Below are positions 7,577 to 16,488 of a DNA stretch of 64,000 nt, piece by piece. Position numbers and translations under genes: made by a program. Position 1 is the first letter of the stretch, and every line of letters begins with the position of its first letter. Origin of the DNA: an uncultured Bacteroidaceae bacterium (GTDB taxonomy: Bacteria > Bacteroidota > Bacteroidia > Bacteroidales > Bacteroidaceae). The notes under the pieces were generated by a model that had not been told where the DNA came from, ran no database searches, and saw only the letters and a program-made list of their open reading frames with translations. The stretch covers positions 1-64,000 of the forward strand of contig CAJOLR010000003.1 of the NCBI GenBank assembly GCA_905235565.1, read 5' to 3'.

Positions 7577-9025
7577 TTATTGAGAGTTGCGCTTGAGCGT
7601 CAGAGTGTGGTCGATGGTGGAGGGGAGTTCCTCGGGGTAATGGGTTACTATGATGAGGGTCTTCTGCGGGTTGTCGCAGAAGGCCTTTATTATTTGCATT
7701 ACCAGGGTGCGGCGCCGGCGGTCCAGTCCGTGGAGCGGTTCGTCAAGGATGAGTAGGGATGGGTTCTTTACGAAGGCGCGGGCCAGCAGGATCATTCGCT
7801 GCTCTCCGCTTGAGAGTTCCAGGAAGTCACGCTCCTCCAGATCCGATATCTGGAAAATGTTCATCCAGATGCGGCAGCGTTCACGTTCATCGGCGGTAAT
7901 TTTTTTATACAAACCGATGGTGTCGTGCAGGCCCGATGCCACTATGTCTATGGCGGGGTAGCGGCGGCAGTAGGAGCGGTGCATCTCGGGCGATACATAC
8001 CCGATATGTTTCTTGATTTCCCAGATGCTCTCGCCTGTGCCGCGCGGACGGCCAAAGAGGGCGATATCGCAGGCGTAGGATTGAGGGTTATCGGCATAGA
8101 CCATGCTAAGAAGGGCCGATTTGCCGCTTCCGTTGGGGCCCAGGAGTGCCCAATGCTCACCTTTGCGCACAGTCCAGTCCAGCTCATTCAGGATGCGGCG
8201 GCTTTCATACTGGAGTATAACTTTATTGCAGCGTACTATCTCATCAGAGTCCATGCCGTTCTCGGGTAGGTTGTGCATCATATCAATCATATCCGGCGCC
8301 AGAACGGGCTGGGGGAGCGGTTCAAGCGGCTGTGCCATATATTCAGCAACAGGCATGGCATCGGTACACTTACGGTCATGCACCTCTATTACATGCGTTA
8401 TGAACTGCGGGATATCCTCGCGGCGTGATACCACAAGTATAATCTGCATCTTCCATTCCGTTACAAGGCTCTGGAGCAGGCTGCACAGCATATCGCGGGT
8501 CTGTACGTCAAGGCCTATGAACGGGCTGTCAATGATGACCATGCGGGGCCGTACGGCCAACGAACGGGCCAGCTGGTACTTGCGCATCTCACCGCTGGAG
8601 AGTGTTACAAGCTGCTTGTCCCAGATGAACGGTATGTCAAACAGGGTAAACAGACGCTCCTTCCAGACGGGATCCTTAACCTCAGGGAAAGCGTCATGGA
8701 CTATGGCCGATTCGCCCATCTCGGTCATATTCCAGCGTTGCTGGTAGAAATAGGTGCTGTCGGCGCTGCCGTAGCTGTCGCGGAATGTGATGTTGCGGAT
8801 GTCGGCTCCGCTTATGCCGTTGCCGTACTCAACCTCACGGTGGTCCAATAGCGGATACTGACGCAATAATGTGTTAACCAGCAGGGTCTTACCTGAACCG
8901 TTAGGGCCTACAACGGCAATCTGCTGACCAGTGCCGATACACAGGTTAATGGGGGCAGCGAGCCTGTAACGGGAATCGCAGGCAATACCATCGGTTATCC
9001 TTATCGCAAAATCGTTATTATCCAC
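7577..9025 (-). CDS. Tandem-NBD ABC ATPase, ModF/PhrA-like
   Basis: A 482-residue soluble protein with two ABC nucleotide-binding domains and no membrane span. NBD1 has Walker A VGPNGSGKT at residues 39-47, signature LSSGE at 142-146 and Walker B VIIDSP. NBD2 has Walker A LGPNGSGKS at 295-302, signature LSSGE and Walker B LLILDEP. In NBD1 the catalytic glutamate after the Walker B aspartate is Ser167, so only NBD2 has the full catalytic set. The layout is that of ModF/PhrA-type proteins, whose function is poorly known. The gene stands alone on the minus strand and is divergent from the methyltransferase gene. Confidence 0.8.
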   Translation of the reverse strand: MDNNDFAIRITDGIACDSRYRLAAPINLCIGTGQQIAVVGPNGSGKTLLVNTLLRQYPLLDHREVEYGNGISGADIRNITFRDSYGSADSTYFYQQRWNMTEMGESAIVHDAFPEVKDPVWKERLFTLFDIPFIWDKQLVTLSSGEMRKYQLARSLAVRPRMVIIDSPFIGLDVQTRDMLCSLLQSLVTEWKMQIILVVSRREDIPQFITHVIEVHDRKCTDAMPVAEYMAQPLEPLPQPVLAPDMIDMMHNLPENGMDSDEIVRCNKVILQYESRRILNELDWTVRKGEHWALLGPNGSGKSALLSMVYADNPQSYACDIALFGRPRGTGESIWEIKKHIGYVSPEMHRSYCRRYPAIDIVASGLHDTIGLYKKITADERERCRIWMNIFQISDLEERDFLELSSGEQRMILLARAFVKNPSLLILDEPLHGLDRRRRTLVMQIIKAFCDNPQKTLIIVTHYPEELPSTIDHTLTLKRNSQ

Positions 9026-9044
9026 TTTATACAGTTTATGCCTG

Positions 9045-9052
9045 CAAAGTTA
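9045..9052 (-). promoter_or_regulatory. -7 box for the tandem ABC ATPase
   Basis: On the minus strand this reads TAACTTTG, a perfect Bacteroidota TAnnTTTG box, about 20 nt upstream of the ABC ATPase start codon. I see no clear -33 TTTG at the right distance, so only the -7 box is called. Confidence 0.55.
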
Positions 9053-9065
9053 GTGTAAAAAGCAC

Positions 9066-9073
9066 TACCTTCG
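9066..9073 (+). promoter_or_regulatory. -7 box abutting the start codon of the methyltransferase gene
   Basis: TACCTTCG is a near match to TAnnTTTG and ends 4 nt before the ATG at 9078. If used, the transcript would begin at or next to the start codon, giving a leaderless or near-leaderless mRNA. No good -33 element is seen. Confidence 0.35.
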
Positions 9074-9077
9074 CATC

Positions 9078-9782
9078 ATGAATCCCGCATTATATCTTAT
9101 TCCCAACCTGCTGGGCGATACTCCCGTAGATCAGGTGCTGCCGCCCTACAACCGCGACATTATCCTGGGCATACGCCATTTCATTGTGGAGGACGTACGC
9201 ACCGCCCGCCGTTTCCTGAAACTTGTGGACCGCCGCATAGACATAGACCAACTCACATTCTACACACTTAACAAACACACCAACCCAGATGAGGTGGCAA
9301 GCATGCTGAAACCCTTGGAGGAGGGTAGTCCCATGGGAGTTATCTCCGAGGCCGGTTGCCCAGCCGTAGCCGATCCAGGTGCCGATGTGGTAGCGATAGC
9401 CCAGCGCAAAGGCCTGCAGGTAATCCCCCTGGTAGGCCCCTCCAGCATAATCCTGGCAGTGATGGGCTCCGGATTCAACGGCCAGAGCTTCGCCTTCAAC
9501 GGCTACCTGCCCATAGAGCCCGATGAGCGCATCAAAACCCTAAAGAAGCTGGAGCAGCGCGCCTACACCGAGAATCAGACGCAACTCTTTATAGAGACCC
9601 CCTACAGAAACTCCAAAATGATGGCTGATATCCTGAAAGCCTGCCGTCCCCAGACTCACCTATGCATAGCAGCAGGCCTAACCACCAGCGACGAATACAT
9701 CAAAACACGCACGGTAAAGGAGTGGAACGGCCACCTTCCCCAACTTAAAAAGATACCATGTATCTTTTTAATTTACAGATGA
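9078..9782 (+). CDS. SAM-dependent methyltransferase, RsmI/tetrapyrrole-methylase family
   Basis: A 234-residue class III (tetrapyrrole methylase-fold) methyltransferase. The SAM-site motif GVISEAGCPAVADPGADVV and the later PLVGPSSIILAVMGSGFNGQ and FIETPYRNSKM motifs are those of RsmI, which 2'-O-methylates C1402 of 16S rRNA. It is shorter than E. coli RsmI (286 residues): it lacks the N-terminal GTLYVV strand form and the C-terminal helical domain. This short form is common in Bacteroidota, so activity on C1402 is likely but not proven. It is convergent with the DPP-IV gene. Confidence 0.8.
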   Translation: MNPALYLIPNLLGDTPVDQVLPPYNRDIILGIRHFIVEDVRTARRFLKLVDRRIDIDQLTFYTLNKHTNPDEVASMLKPLEEGSPMGVISEAGCPAVADPGADVVAIAQRKGLQVIPLVGPSSIILAVMGSGFNGQSFAFNGYLPIEPDERIKTLKKLEQRAYTENQTQLFIETPYRNSKMMADILKACRPQTHLCIAAGLTTSDEYIKTRTVKEWNGHLPQLKKIPCIFLIYR

Positions 9783-9824
9783 TTATAGAATGTTTTATTT
9801 GGCTGAAATCTTTCTAATTGAGCG

Positions 9825-9958
9825 GAACTTTTTGGGGTATCTGTATCAGAAACCATCGACACCCATGTCGCTGTGAATGGGAGGGGCCCGCTCCGAAGGA
9901 GTGGGAGGGATAGGGCCGTTAGGCCCGTAGTTTCAGATACTGATACCCCAAAAAGTTC
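9825..9958 (+). repeat. Structured intergenic element, copy B
   Basis: Lies between convergent genes. Outer arms of 23 nt (9825-9847 with 9936-9958, one mismatch) enclose three hairpins: CGACA/TGTCG (9857-9870), CTCC-GAA-GGAG (about 9891-9901) and GGGCC-GTTA-GGCCC (about 9913-9926). The linkers AGAAACC (9848-9854), GGGAGGGGCCCG (9879-9890), GGGAGGGATA (9903-9912) and GTAGTTT (9927-9933) are shared with the copies at 40391-40519 and 43592-43775, while the stems differ in sequence but still pair. Confidence 0.85.
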
Positions 9959-9975
9959 TCTTGGAAGAATCTGTA

Positions 9976-12177
9976 TTATTTCAGGTTGTCGTCAAAGAAG
10001 CGGAGTATGCGGGTAAAGAGGTGCTTGCGGTGGGAGAAGCCGGTTATGCTGTGCTCCTTGCCGGGATAGACCTGCATATCAAAATCCACTCCTGCGTTTA
10101 TCAGAGCCTCGATGTATGATGCGGTATTGCTGAAGAATACGTTGTCATCATCCAGTCCGTGAACTATGAGCAGACGGCCGTGCAAGCGGTTGATGCGGTC
10201 AATGGCCGATGCATCGTGGTAGCCGTCGGCATTCTGCTTGGGCTCCTGCATGAAACGCTCGGTATAGGGAGCGTCATAGTAGCGCCAATCGGTAACAGGG
10301 GCTACCGCAACGCCGCATTTGAATACCGGAGTGCCCTCACTCATGGACATCAGCGTGTTGTAGCCGCCGTAGCTCCAGCCCCAGATGGCTATACGCTCTG
10401 CATCGATGTAGGGAAGTGAGCCTAAATACTTGGCTGCAGCAACCTGGTCCTGGCTTTCCATCACGCCCAGATGCTTGTATGTCTGTTTCTTGAAGTCCGA
10501 TCCGCGACGTCCGGTGCCGCGTCCGTCAACAACAGCTACGGCATATCCCTGATAGGTAAGAAGAGCCTCAAATGCTGCTCCGGGATAGAAGCCGGCGCCC
10601 CATTCATTGAGCACCTCGTTTGATCCGGGACCGCTGTACTGGTAAAGGATGACAGGGCAGGGGTGGGACTCATCGGCGCGAGCCGGTTTTACCATCCAGC
10701 CGTAGAGAGTGGTGCCATCGACAGTCTTGAATGAGAACTGCTCCTTGGCGGGAAAACCGTATTCAAGGGTGGCTTGATATATGTCGGCATTACTTTCAAT
10801 GGTTCTCAATATAGTGCCTTTGGCGTCATTGCATGTTACAACATACGGCGTGGACATATCGGACCACGTGTTGATGAAATATTTGTATCCGGTACTGAAA
10901 CGTGCGTGGCTGGTGCCTTTTTCCTGAGTCAGCCTTGTTTTCTTGCCCTTGCCGTCAATCTTCCATACGGCGCAGTCATAAATGCCTGATTCATTGCTCT
11001 CATAATAGACGGTGCCCGATTTCGGGTCATATCCATGGAGGGCAAGAACATCAAAATCACCTTTGGTTATCTGGCGCTTAAGTTGGCCGTTCAACTCATA
11101 GAGATACAGGTGACGGTGGCCGTCACGCTCACTCTGCATGATGAACTGAGTGCCGTAGAATCTGGTGTCCATGTAGCAGAATTCGTCAAAGTAACGATCA
11201 TCCTGCTCACGTAGGGTAAGCTTGCATACGGTGGAGCGGGGATTGGCAGAGTAGATCTCCAGCTTGTTCTGAAGGCGGTTCAGAGTAAAAATGAAAAGGG
11301 TATTATCCTCATTCTCAATGAACTTGATGCGAGGAATGTATGTGGTGCTGTCCAACTTGAGGTCCATGTCGCGGATGACAGAACTCTTGATGTCGAATGA
11401 GTGGACCGATACTTTTGAGTTGGTGTCGCCTGCTGTGGGATACTGCTGGGGGCGATATGATACCAGTTCCTGGGAATAAGCGTTGCGGTCAGGACTTGAC
11501 AGGAAGAACGGAAGTTCATAGCTGCCCACCTGTGACTCGTCAAAACGGATCCAGGCCAGCATGCGGCTGTCGGCGCTGAACTCATATGCACGAACAAGTC
11601 CGAACTCCTCCTCGTATGCCCAGTCGGGGATGCCGTTACGTATCTTTCCCAACTCTCCATCCTTGGTTACCTGTACTTCAGCATTATCGAATAACATCTT
11701 GACTAAGAATATGTTATTATCACGGACAAATGCTATGTTATGACCATCAGGTGAGAATGAAGGAACCTGTACGGGACCTCCGTTGGTAAGCTTTTCGGCC
11801 CTGTTGTTACGTATGGTGAATATGAAATAGTTTGCTGTATATGACCTGCGGAAAATCTTGCTGACATACTCTTCAAGCAGGATTACATCCTCGGTGGGAG
11901 ACAGTATGAAACGGCCTAATGCAAAAGGCTTGTCCCCCTTGACGGTTCTAAGGTTGAGTATGGTATCCGTCACAGCTCCTGTCTTGAAAGAGTACTTCAA
12001 AATGCAGTCTCCGTCGGCTGCCAGATAACTCTCTCCGTCAGCCATAGGCGTTATGCTTGGAGCACTGTTTCCGTAGAATGAACCTCCGATCACGTCATCC
12101 AGGGTAAGCTTCCTGTTCTGGGCGGCTACCGGAATAATAGCTGCAAATGCTGCAACAAGTATGATAATTCTCTTCAT
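9976..12177 (-). CDS. Dipeptidyl peptidase IV, S9 family
   Basis: A 733-residue exported serine peptidase that removes X-Pro or X-Ala dipeptides from peptide N-termini in the periplasm. It has a signal peptide (MKRIIILVAAFAAIIPVAAQ), an N-terminal eight-bladed propeller to about residue 480 and a C-terminal alpha/beta hydrolase domain. Visible active-site features are GWSYGG (nucleophile Ser near 603), Asp in LDDDNVFF (near 680), His in GKEHSITG (near 711) and the substrate-binding glutamate pair in WAYEEEFG. Length and motifs are typical of Bacteroidales DPP-IV. It follows tsaC by 32 bp and may share its transcript. Confidence 0.93.
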   Translation of the reverse strand: MKRIIILVAAFAAIIPVAAQNRKLTLDDVIGGSFYGNSAPSITPMADGESYLAADGDCILKYSFKTGAVTDTILNLRTVKGDKPFALGRFILSPTEDVILLEEYVSKIFRRSYTANYFIFTIRNNRAEKLTNGGPVQVPSFSPDGHNIAFVRDNNIFLVKMLFDNAEVQVTKDGELGKIRNGIPDWAYEEEFGLVRAYEFSADSRMLAWIRFDESQVGSYELPFFLSSPDRNAYSQELVSYRPQQYPTAGDTNSKVSVHSFDIKSSVIRDMDLKLDSTTYIPRIKFIENEDNTLFIFTLNRLQNKLEIYSANPRSTVCKLTLREQDDRYFDEFCYMDTRFYGTQFIMQSERDGHRHLYLYELNGQLKRQITKGDFDVLALHGYDPKSGTVYYESNESGIYDCAVWKIDGKGKKTRLTQEKGTSHARFSTGYKYFINTWSDMSTPYVVTCNDAKGTILRTIESNADIYQATLEYGFPAKEQFSFKTVDGTTLYGWMVKPARADESHPCPVILYQYSGPGSNEVLNEWGAGFYPGAAFEALLTYQGYAVAVVDGRGTGRRGSDFKKQTYKHLGVMESQDQVAAAKYLGSLPYIDAERIAIWGWSYGGYNTLMSMSEGTPVFKCGVAVAPVTDWRYYDAPYTERFMQEPKQNADGYHDASAIDRINRLHGRLLIVHGLDDDNVFFSNTASYIEALINAGVDFDMQVYPGKEHSITGFSHRKHLFTRILRFFDDNLK

Positions 12178-12209
12178 ATCTCAATACTTAATTAATTATC
12201 CTAAAAATA

Positions 12210-12821
12210 TCAATTGTCAATTACCCCCTTCCCCTGACGTATTATCTCCTGATCCCCGTCAACGCAATAAACAACTGTGGAGTATTCAAAACCGCCCGCG
12301 CCGCCATTGATTACCAGGTCCACATCATCACCAAGACGCTCATCGATAAGTTCGGGATCGGTCAGGAAACCGATGTCATCGGATTCATCATATGGAACGG
12401 TGGTTGAGAGCAGTGGAGCACCCAACTGGCGGCATATCTCACGTGTGATGTCATTGTCAGGGACGCGAATGCCCACCTCCTTGCGGTTGCTGAATATCTT
12501 GGGCAATCGGCTTCCGGCACGCAGCACGAATGTGAACGGGCCAGGAAGATTGCGTTTCATTGTCTTGAACGTGGTGTTGTCTATCTGCACGTACTGGCTT
12601 ATGTCGCTCAGGTCATAGCAGACTATAGAGAATCGGTGTTTGCGCGGATCCATGCCCTTGATCTTGCAGATACGCTCAATTGGGCGCTCCTTGAGTGCAT
12701 GGCATCCCAGGGCATAAGCAGTATCTGTGGGGAAGACAATCACTCCTCCACCGTTCAGAATATCCAGGACGCGGTCTATGTCGCGCTGGCTGGGGTTTTT
12801 CTCATAAAGCCTAATCAGCAT
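12210..12821 (-). CDS. tsaC: Threonylcarbamoyl-AMP synthase
   Basis: A 203-residue YrdC/Sua5-type enzyme that makes L-threonylcarbamoyl-AMP from threonine, bicarbonate and ATP, the first step of t6A37 synthesis in tRNAs that read ANN codons. The motif [19 protein letters not shown] and the following [16 protein letters not shown] match the family core. It has no Sua5 C-terminal domain. The start overlaps the end of miaA by 7 nt; both genes modify position 37 of tRNA. Confidence 0.9.
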   Translation of the reverse strand: MLIRLYEKNPSQRDIDRVLDILNGGGVIVFPTDTAYALGCHALKERPIERICKIKGMDPRKHRFSIVCYDLSDISQYVQIDNTTFKTMKRNLPGPFTFVLRAGSRLPKIFSNRKEVGIRVPDNDITREICRQLGAPLLSTTVPYDESDDIGFLTDPELIDERLGDDVDLVINGGAGGFEYSTVVYCVDGDQEIIRQGKGVIDN

Positions 12822-13735
12822 GCCTTCAACTTTATATAATCTATTATAGAATCAACATCGTCGGGGTTAAACCAACGTGTATTCTCATCGCGTTTGAACC
12901 AGGTCATCTGCTTGCGGGAGTAGATGCGGGTATTCTGCTTTATCTTCTCTATCGCAAAATCCAGCGTCCAAGGCTTGCCGTCAGGTGTGAGCGCTCCGTC
13001 CATCCAACTGAACAGTTCTTTCATGCCCACCGTATTGAGTGAGTTGAGTCCGCAGTGAGGATACATACGGCGGGCCTCGTCAATAAGACCGTTCTCTATC
13101 ATCTTGTCAACGCGCCGGTTGATGCGGTCATACAGTTCCTCGCGCGGACGGGTAAGACCGATGCGGATGATGTTGAACGTACGCTTGGCTTTTTGTCCCT
13201 TGCGGAGGTCGGAGTAGGGGTGCCCGGTCATGTAGCAGACCTCAAGAGCGTGCAATACACGCTTGGGATTCTTGCGGTCAACCTGTTTATAGTACTCCGG
13301 ATCCAACAGTTTGAGTTCCTGTACCAGATTGTCCAGTCCCTCTTTCTGATAACGCTCCAAAAGGGGTAGGCGGATGTCGTCCGGAATGGTGGGAATCTGG
13401 TCAATACCATAGCACAGGGCATCTATGTACATCATTGAGCCTCCAGTAACGAGTAATATGTCATGTTCTGCGAATAGTCTGTTTGTTAGTCTCAAAACAT
13501 CCTCTTCGTATTTGGCGGCACTGTAATAATCCTCAAGTCCGAGGTTACCTACCAGATAGTGTTCGGCACGTGCTCTTTCATCCGGGGTAGGTGCAGCTGT
13601 GCATATCGGGATGTCCGCATACATCTGTCTGGAATCGGCCGATATGACAGGCGTATGAAACAAATCGGCGAGGGTCAGGCATAATTCCGTCTTTCCCACG
13701 CCGGTAGGTCCTAATATCACAACCAGGTTCTTCAC
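12815..13735 (-). CDS. miaA: tRNA dimethylallyltransferase
   Basis: A 306-residue MiaA, which adds a dimethylallyl group to N6 of A37 in tRNAs reading UNN codons. The P-loop is [10 protein letters not shown] near the N-terminus, followed by ISADSRQMY and [15 protein letters not shown], then [17 protein letters not shown] and the [20 protein letters not shown] core. The start is directly adjacent to the end of the pRiA4b-like gene and the end overlaps tsaC, so it is inside the lpx-miaA-tsaC transcript. Confidence 0.95.
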   Translation of the reverse strand: MKNLVVILGPTGVGKTELCLTLADLFHTPVISADSRQMYADIPICTAAPTPDERARAEHYLVGNLGLEDYYSAAKYEEDVLRLTNRLFAEHDILLVTGGSMMYIDALCYGIDQIPTIPDDIRLPLLERYQKEGLDNLVQELKLLDPEYYKQVDRKNPKRVLHALEVCYMTGHPYSDLRKGQKAKRTFNIIRIGLTRPREELYDRINRRVDKMIENGLIDEARRMYPHCGLNSLNTVGMKELFSWMDGALTPDGKPWTLDFAIEKIKQNTRIYSRKQMTWFKRDENTRWFNPDDVDSIIDYIKLKAC

Positions 13736-14305
13736 TCAATAAAGGTCGTCAATGGAATCAAGGCTGACATTGCCTGCACCTTCACCGCCTTCCATGCCGA
13801 ATCCTTCCTCATCAAGCTCATCGGAATCAAATCCTTCATCTCCGTAGAAGTTCTCATCAACGTCCAGAATGGGGTTGGTCTTGGCAAACTCATCAAAGTC
13901 AACGGTCTGTTTGGGCGGATTGCCCTGACTTGCCGTGCAGACTGCTTCGGAAAGTGTCTTACCAGTGATAATCTCCTTTAACTCAATGAAAAAACATCTT
14001 TCTGTTAAAGGATCGAAGATGTAGATCAGACGCTGCTTTTCATCTTCAATCAGTTCATCCAGCGGGGTGTCAGCCATCACCCAGTTGTCAACTTCTGAAC
14101 TGGTGTTCATCTCCTCGCGGGTTATCTCCTCACGTTTTTCCCAATTGTCCTCACAGATGAAGAAAGAAGTCATCTGGTCATCGGGATAACCTACGGATTT
14201 CAGGATTGCATTGCTGAAGTCCAGGAATGAAGCTGATGAATTGATCTGAATCTCCCTGTAAAAGTCATTGACTTCGTCAGAAATAAAAATGAATCTGAAA
14301 ATCAT
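13736..14305 (-). CDS. pRiA4b ORF-3-like protein
   Basis: A 189-residue protein of the pRiA4b ORF-3/'IS1096 passenger TnpR' fold: an N-terminal domain with FREIQINSSASFLDFSNAIL and TSFFICEDNW motifs, and LIYIFDPLTERCFFIELKEI at about residues 90-115. The C-terminal 50 residues are very acidic and Gly-rich. Despite the family name there is no resolvase motif and nothing mobile nearby. The gene sits between lpxA and miaA with 0-12 bp spacing, so it behaves as a resident housekeeping gene of unknown function. Confidence 0.8.
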   Translation of the reverse strand: MIFRFIFISDEVNDFYREIQINSSASFLDFSNAILKSVGYPDDQMTSFFICEDNWEKREEITREEMNTSSEVDNWVMADTPLDELIEDEKQRLIYIFDPLTERCFFIELKEIITGKTLSEAVCTASQGNPPKQTVDFDEFAKTNPILDVDENFYGDEGFDSDELDEEGFGMEGGEGAGNVSLDSIDDLY

Positions 14306-14317
14306 ATTGTGATGTTT

Positions 14318-15094
14318 TTATCTGTCACGGATAATACCTCTCTCGGAACGTGAGATGAAGTCTATTATGTATTTGACTTGAGGATCTTTTGATATCTCAT
14401 TCTCCTTGATTGCCGCTATGGCCTGAGATACGTTCAGTCCCTGCTGATAAATGATGCGGTATGCGTTGTGGATGGCCTCGATGGTCTCGGCGCTGAATTT
14501 CTCGCGGCGCAGACGCACCAGATTTATACCCATATAAGTGAGTGGGTTGCGACCGGACATGGTGAATGGTGGTACATCCTGGCTTACACCACTTCCGCCC
14601 TGTATCATTACATACCCTCCTATATGTGTAAACTGGTGGATAAGCACACCGGCACTGATGGTGGCGTGGTCCTCGACTTCCACCTCACCGCCCAGTTTCG
14701 TGCTGTTGCCGATTATGCAGTAGCTGCCAACGATGCAGTCATGAGCTATATGCATGCTTTCCATAAGCAGGTTATTGCTGCCAACCACGGTCTTGCCCCT
14801 TGAGGCGGTACCACGGTTGATGGTTACGTTCTCACGTATGCGGTTATTGTCACCTATTTCGGCTGTAGTCTCCTCGCCGATAAACTTGAGGTCCTGCGGA
14901 ATACCTCCGATGACTGCGCCCGGATGTATGGTATTTCCGTTTCCGATACGTGAGCCGTACATGATGCTTACATGCGGCATCAGTATATTGTTATCGCCTA
15001 TCACAACGTTCTTGTCGATGAAACAGAACGGACCTATCTCAACGTTCTTGCCTATCTGGGCAGAAGGGTCGACGTATGCCAGGGGACTAATCAT
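14318..15094 (-). CDS. lpxA: UDP-GlcNAc O-acyltransferase
   Basis: A 258-residue left-handed beta-helix acyltransferase that puts a 3-hydroxyacyl chain from ACP on UDP-GlcNAc, the first step of lipid A synthesis. It starts ISPLAYVDPSAQIGKNVEIG and has many hexapeptide repeats. The catalytic His is in MHIAHDCIVG, and the C-terminal helical domain follows IRLRREKFSAE-type sequence. The start overlaps the stop of lpxC-fabZ by 4 nt (ATGA). Confidence 0.96.
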   Translation of the reverse strand: MISPLAYVDPSAQIGKNVEIGPFCFIDKNVVIGDNNILMPHVSIMYGSRIGNGNTIHPGAVIGGIPQDLKFIGEETTAEIGDNNRIRENVTINRGTASRGKTVVGSNNLLMESMHIAHDCIVGSYCIIGNSTKLGGEVEVEDHATISAGVLIHQFTHIGGYVMIQGGSGVSQDVPPFTMSGRNPLTYMGINLVRLRREKFSAETIEAIHNAYRIIYQQGLNVSQAIAAIKENEISKDPQVKYIIDFISRSERGIIRDR

Positions 15095-16482
15095 CTGTTT
15101 TCTCTTTTTACTATTTGAACCATAAATTCAGACTCTGCAACCAATTTGTCGGCCACAAAAGCATATCCCTTGATTGATAATATATTATGACGAATTGGGG
15201 CAGTCCTTACAACACGCATCAGAAGGGTGTCGCCAGGTACTACGGCCTGACGGAAACGGGTGTTGTCAATCTTGATGAACATTGCCTCAAAATCCTTCGG
15301 CTCGCCAGTGGTCTGAAGAGCCAGAGTGCCTCCCAACTGTGCCATTGCCTCGATTATGAGCACACCAGGCATGATGGGATGCTCGGGGAAGTGCCCGGTA
15401 AAATAGAACTCGTTGTTGGTGACGTTCTTTACTCCCTCGGCATATAGGTCAGTCAGCGTGATTACCTTATCCAACAGTTGCATAGGGAAGCGGTGCGGCA
15501 TAACGGCCTGGATCTGCTGCAGGTTCATTACCGGCGGTACAGACGGATCATATGCGGGAGCCTGGACGTCGTTAAGGATTATGTTCTTGCGCAATATGCG
15601 TGCGAACTTGTTGTTAATGGTGTGGCCGGGGCGGGTTGCGATGATGCGTCCCTTGATGGGCTTTCCTACAAGTGCCAGGTCACCTATGATATCCAGCAGC
15701 TTATGGCGTGCCGGCTCATTGTCCCACTGTAGCTGTTTATGCATGATATAGCCCAGTTTTGTGGCATCCATCTTTGGTACACCCATAACCTCACATATCT
15801 TGTCATAGCGTTCCTGAGGCATTTCCCTCTCATAAATCACTATGGCATTATCCAGGTCACCTCCCTTGATGAGACCGGCACCGAGCAGGGGCTCAATCTC
15901 ACGAACGAATACGAAAGTGCGGCTGCGGGCTATCTCAAAGGGGAAATCCCGCATATCATCCAATGATGCGTACTGGTTGTACAGTATCTTGGAGTCATAT
16001 GATATGAGTACGTTTACACTGAACTCATTGTCTGGCAGAAGTATTATGGACGAGCCAGTAGTCTCATCCTTGACCTCTATCTTGTTCTTGACCACATAGT
16101 AGTCTTTCAGTGCGTCCAGCTCCTTTATTCCCACCTTCTGGATGTTCTCAACATACTCAATGGCACTGCCGTCCAGGATGGGGAATTCAGGCCCGTTAAC
16201 CTCTATGTGGCAATTGTCTATTCCGGCTGCGTAGAGTGCTGCCAGGGCATGCTCAACGGTACTTACCTTTACGTTGCCCTTGAAAAGTACGGTACCACGC
16301 TGGGTCTCACGGACGTTTTCTGCAAAAGCCTCGATTACCGGCTGGCTCTCCAGGTCGATTCGCTGTATCTTGTAACCGTAGTCAGCGGGGGCCGGATTAA
16401 ATGTGACGGTCAGTTCAAGACCGGTGTGGAGGCCCTTTCCGCTAAGAGAGAAACTACTCTTTAAAGTCTTCTGTTTGTACAT
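15091..16482 (-). CDS. lpxC-fabZ: Bifunctional LpxC deacetylase / FabZ dehydratase
   Basis: A 463-residue fusion typical of Bacteroidota. Residues 1 to about 300 are LpxC, the zinc deacetylase that commits UDP-acyl-GlcNAc to lipid A; zinc ligands are in VEHALAALYAAGID and in RHKLLDIIGDLA. From about residue 315 is FabZ, the 3-hydroxyacyl-ACP dehydratase, with HRFPMQLLDKV and the active-site motif HFPEHPIMPGVLIIEAMAQ. It lies 6 bp after lpxD and overlaps lpxA, so the pathway's enzymes are made from one transcript. Confidence 0.96.
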   Translation of the reverse strand: MYKQKTLKSSFSLSGKGLHTGLELTVTFNPAPADYGYKIQRIDLESQPVIEAFAENVRETQRGTVLFKGNVKVSTVEHALAALYAAGIDNCHIEVNGPEFPILDGSAIEYVENIQKVGIKELDALKDYYVVKNKIEVKDETTGSSIILLPDNEFSVNVLISYDSKILYNQYASLDDMRDFPFEIARSRTFVFVREIEPLLGAGLIKGGDLDNAIVIYEREMPQERYDKICEVMGVPKMDATKLGYIMHKQLQWDNEPARHKLLDIIGDLALVGKPIKGRIIATRPGHTINNKFARILRKNIILNDVQAPAYDPSVPPVMNLQQIQAVMPHRFPMQLLDKVITLTDLYAEGVKNVTNNEFYFTGHFPEHPIMPGVLIIEAMAQLGGTLALQTTGEPKDFEAMFIKIDNTRFRQAVVPGDTLLMRVVRTAPIRHNILSIKGYAFVADKLVAESEFMVQIVKRENR

Positions 16483-16488
16483 GTTAAG

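Noticed and set aside
13736-14305. Possible mobile-element gene because of the family name IS1096 TnpR
   Set aside because: No resolvase or transposase motif, no inverted repeats or target duplication nearby, and the gene is packed inside the lpx-miaA transcript.
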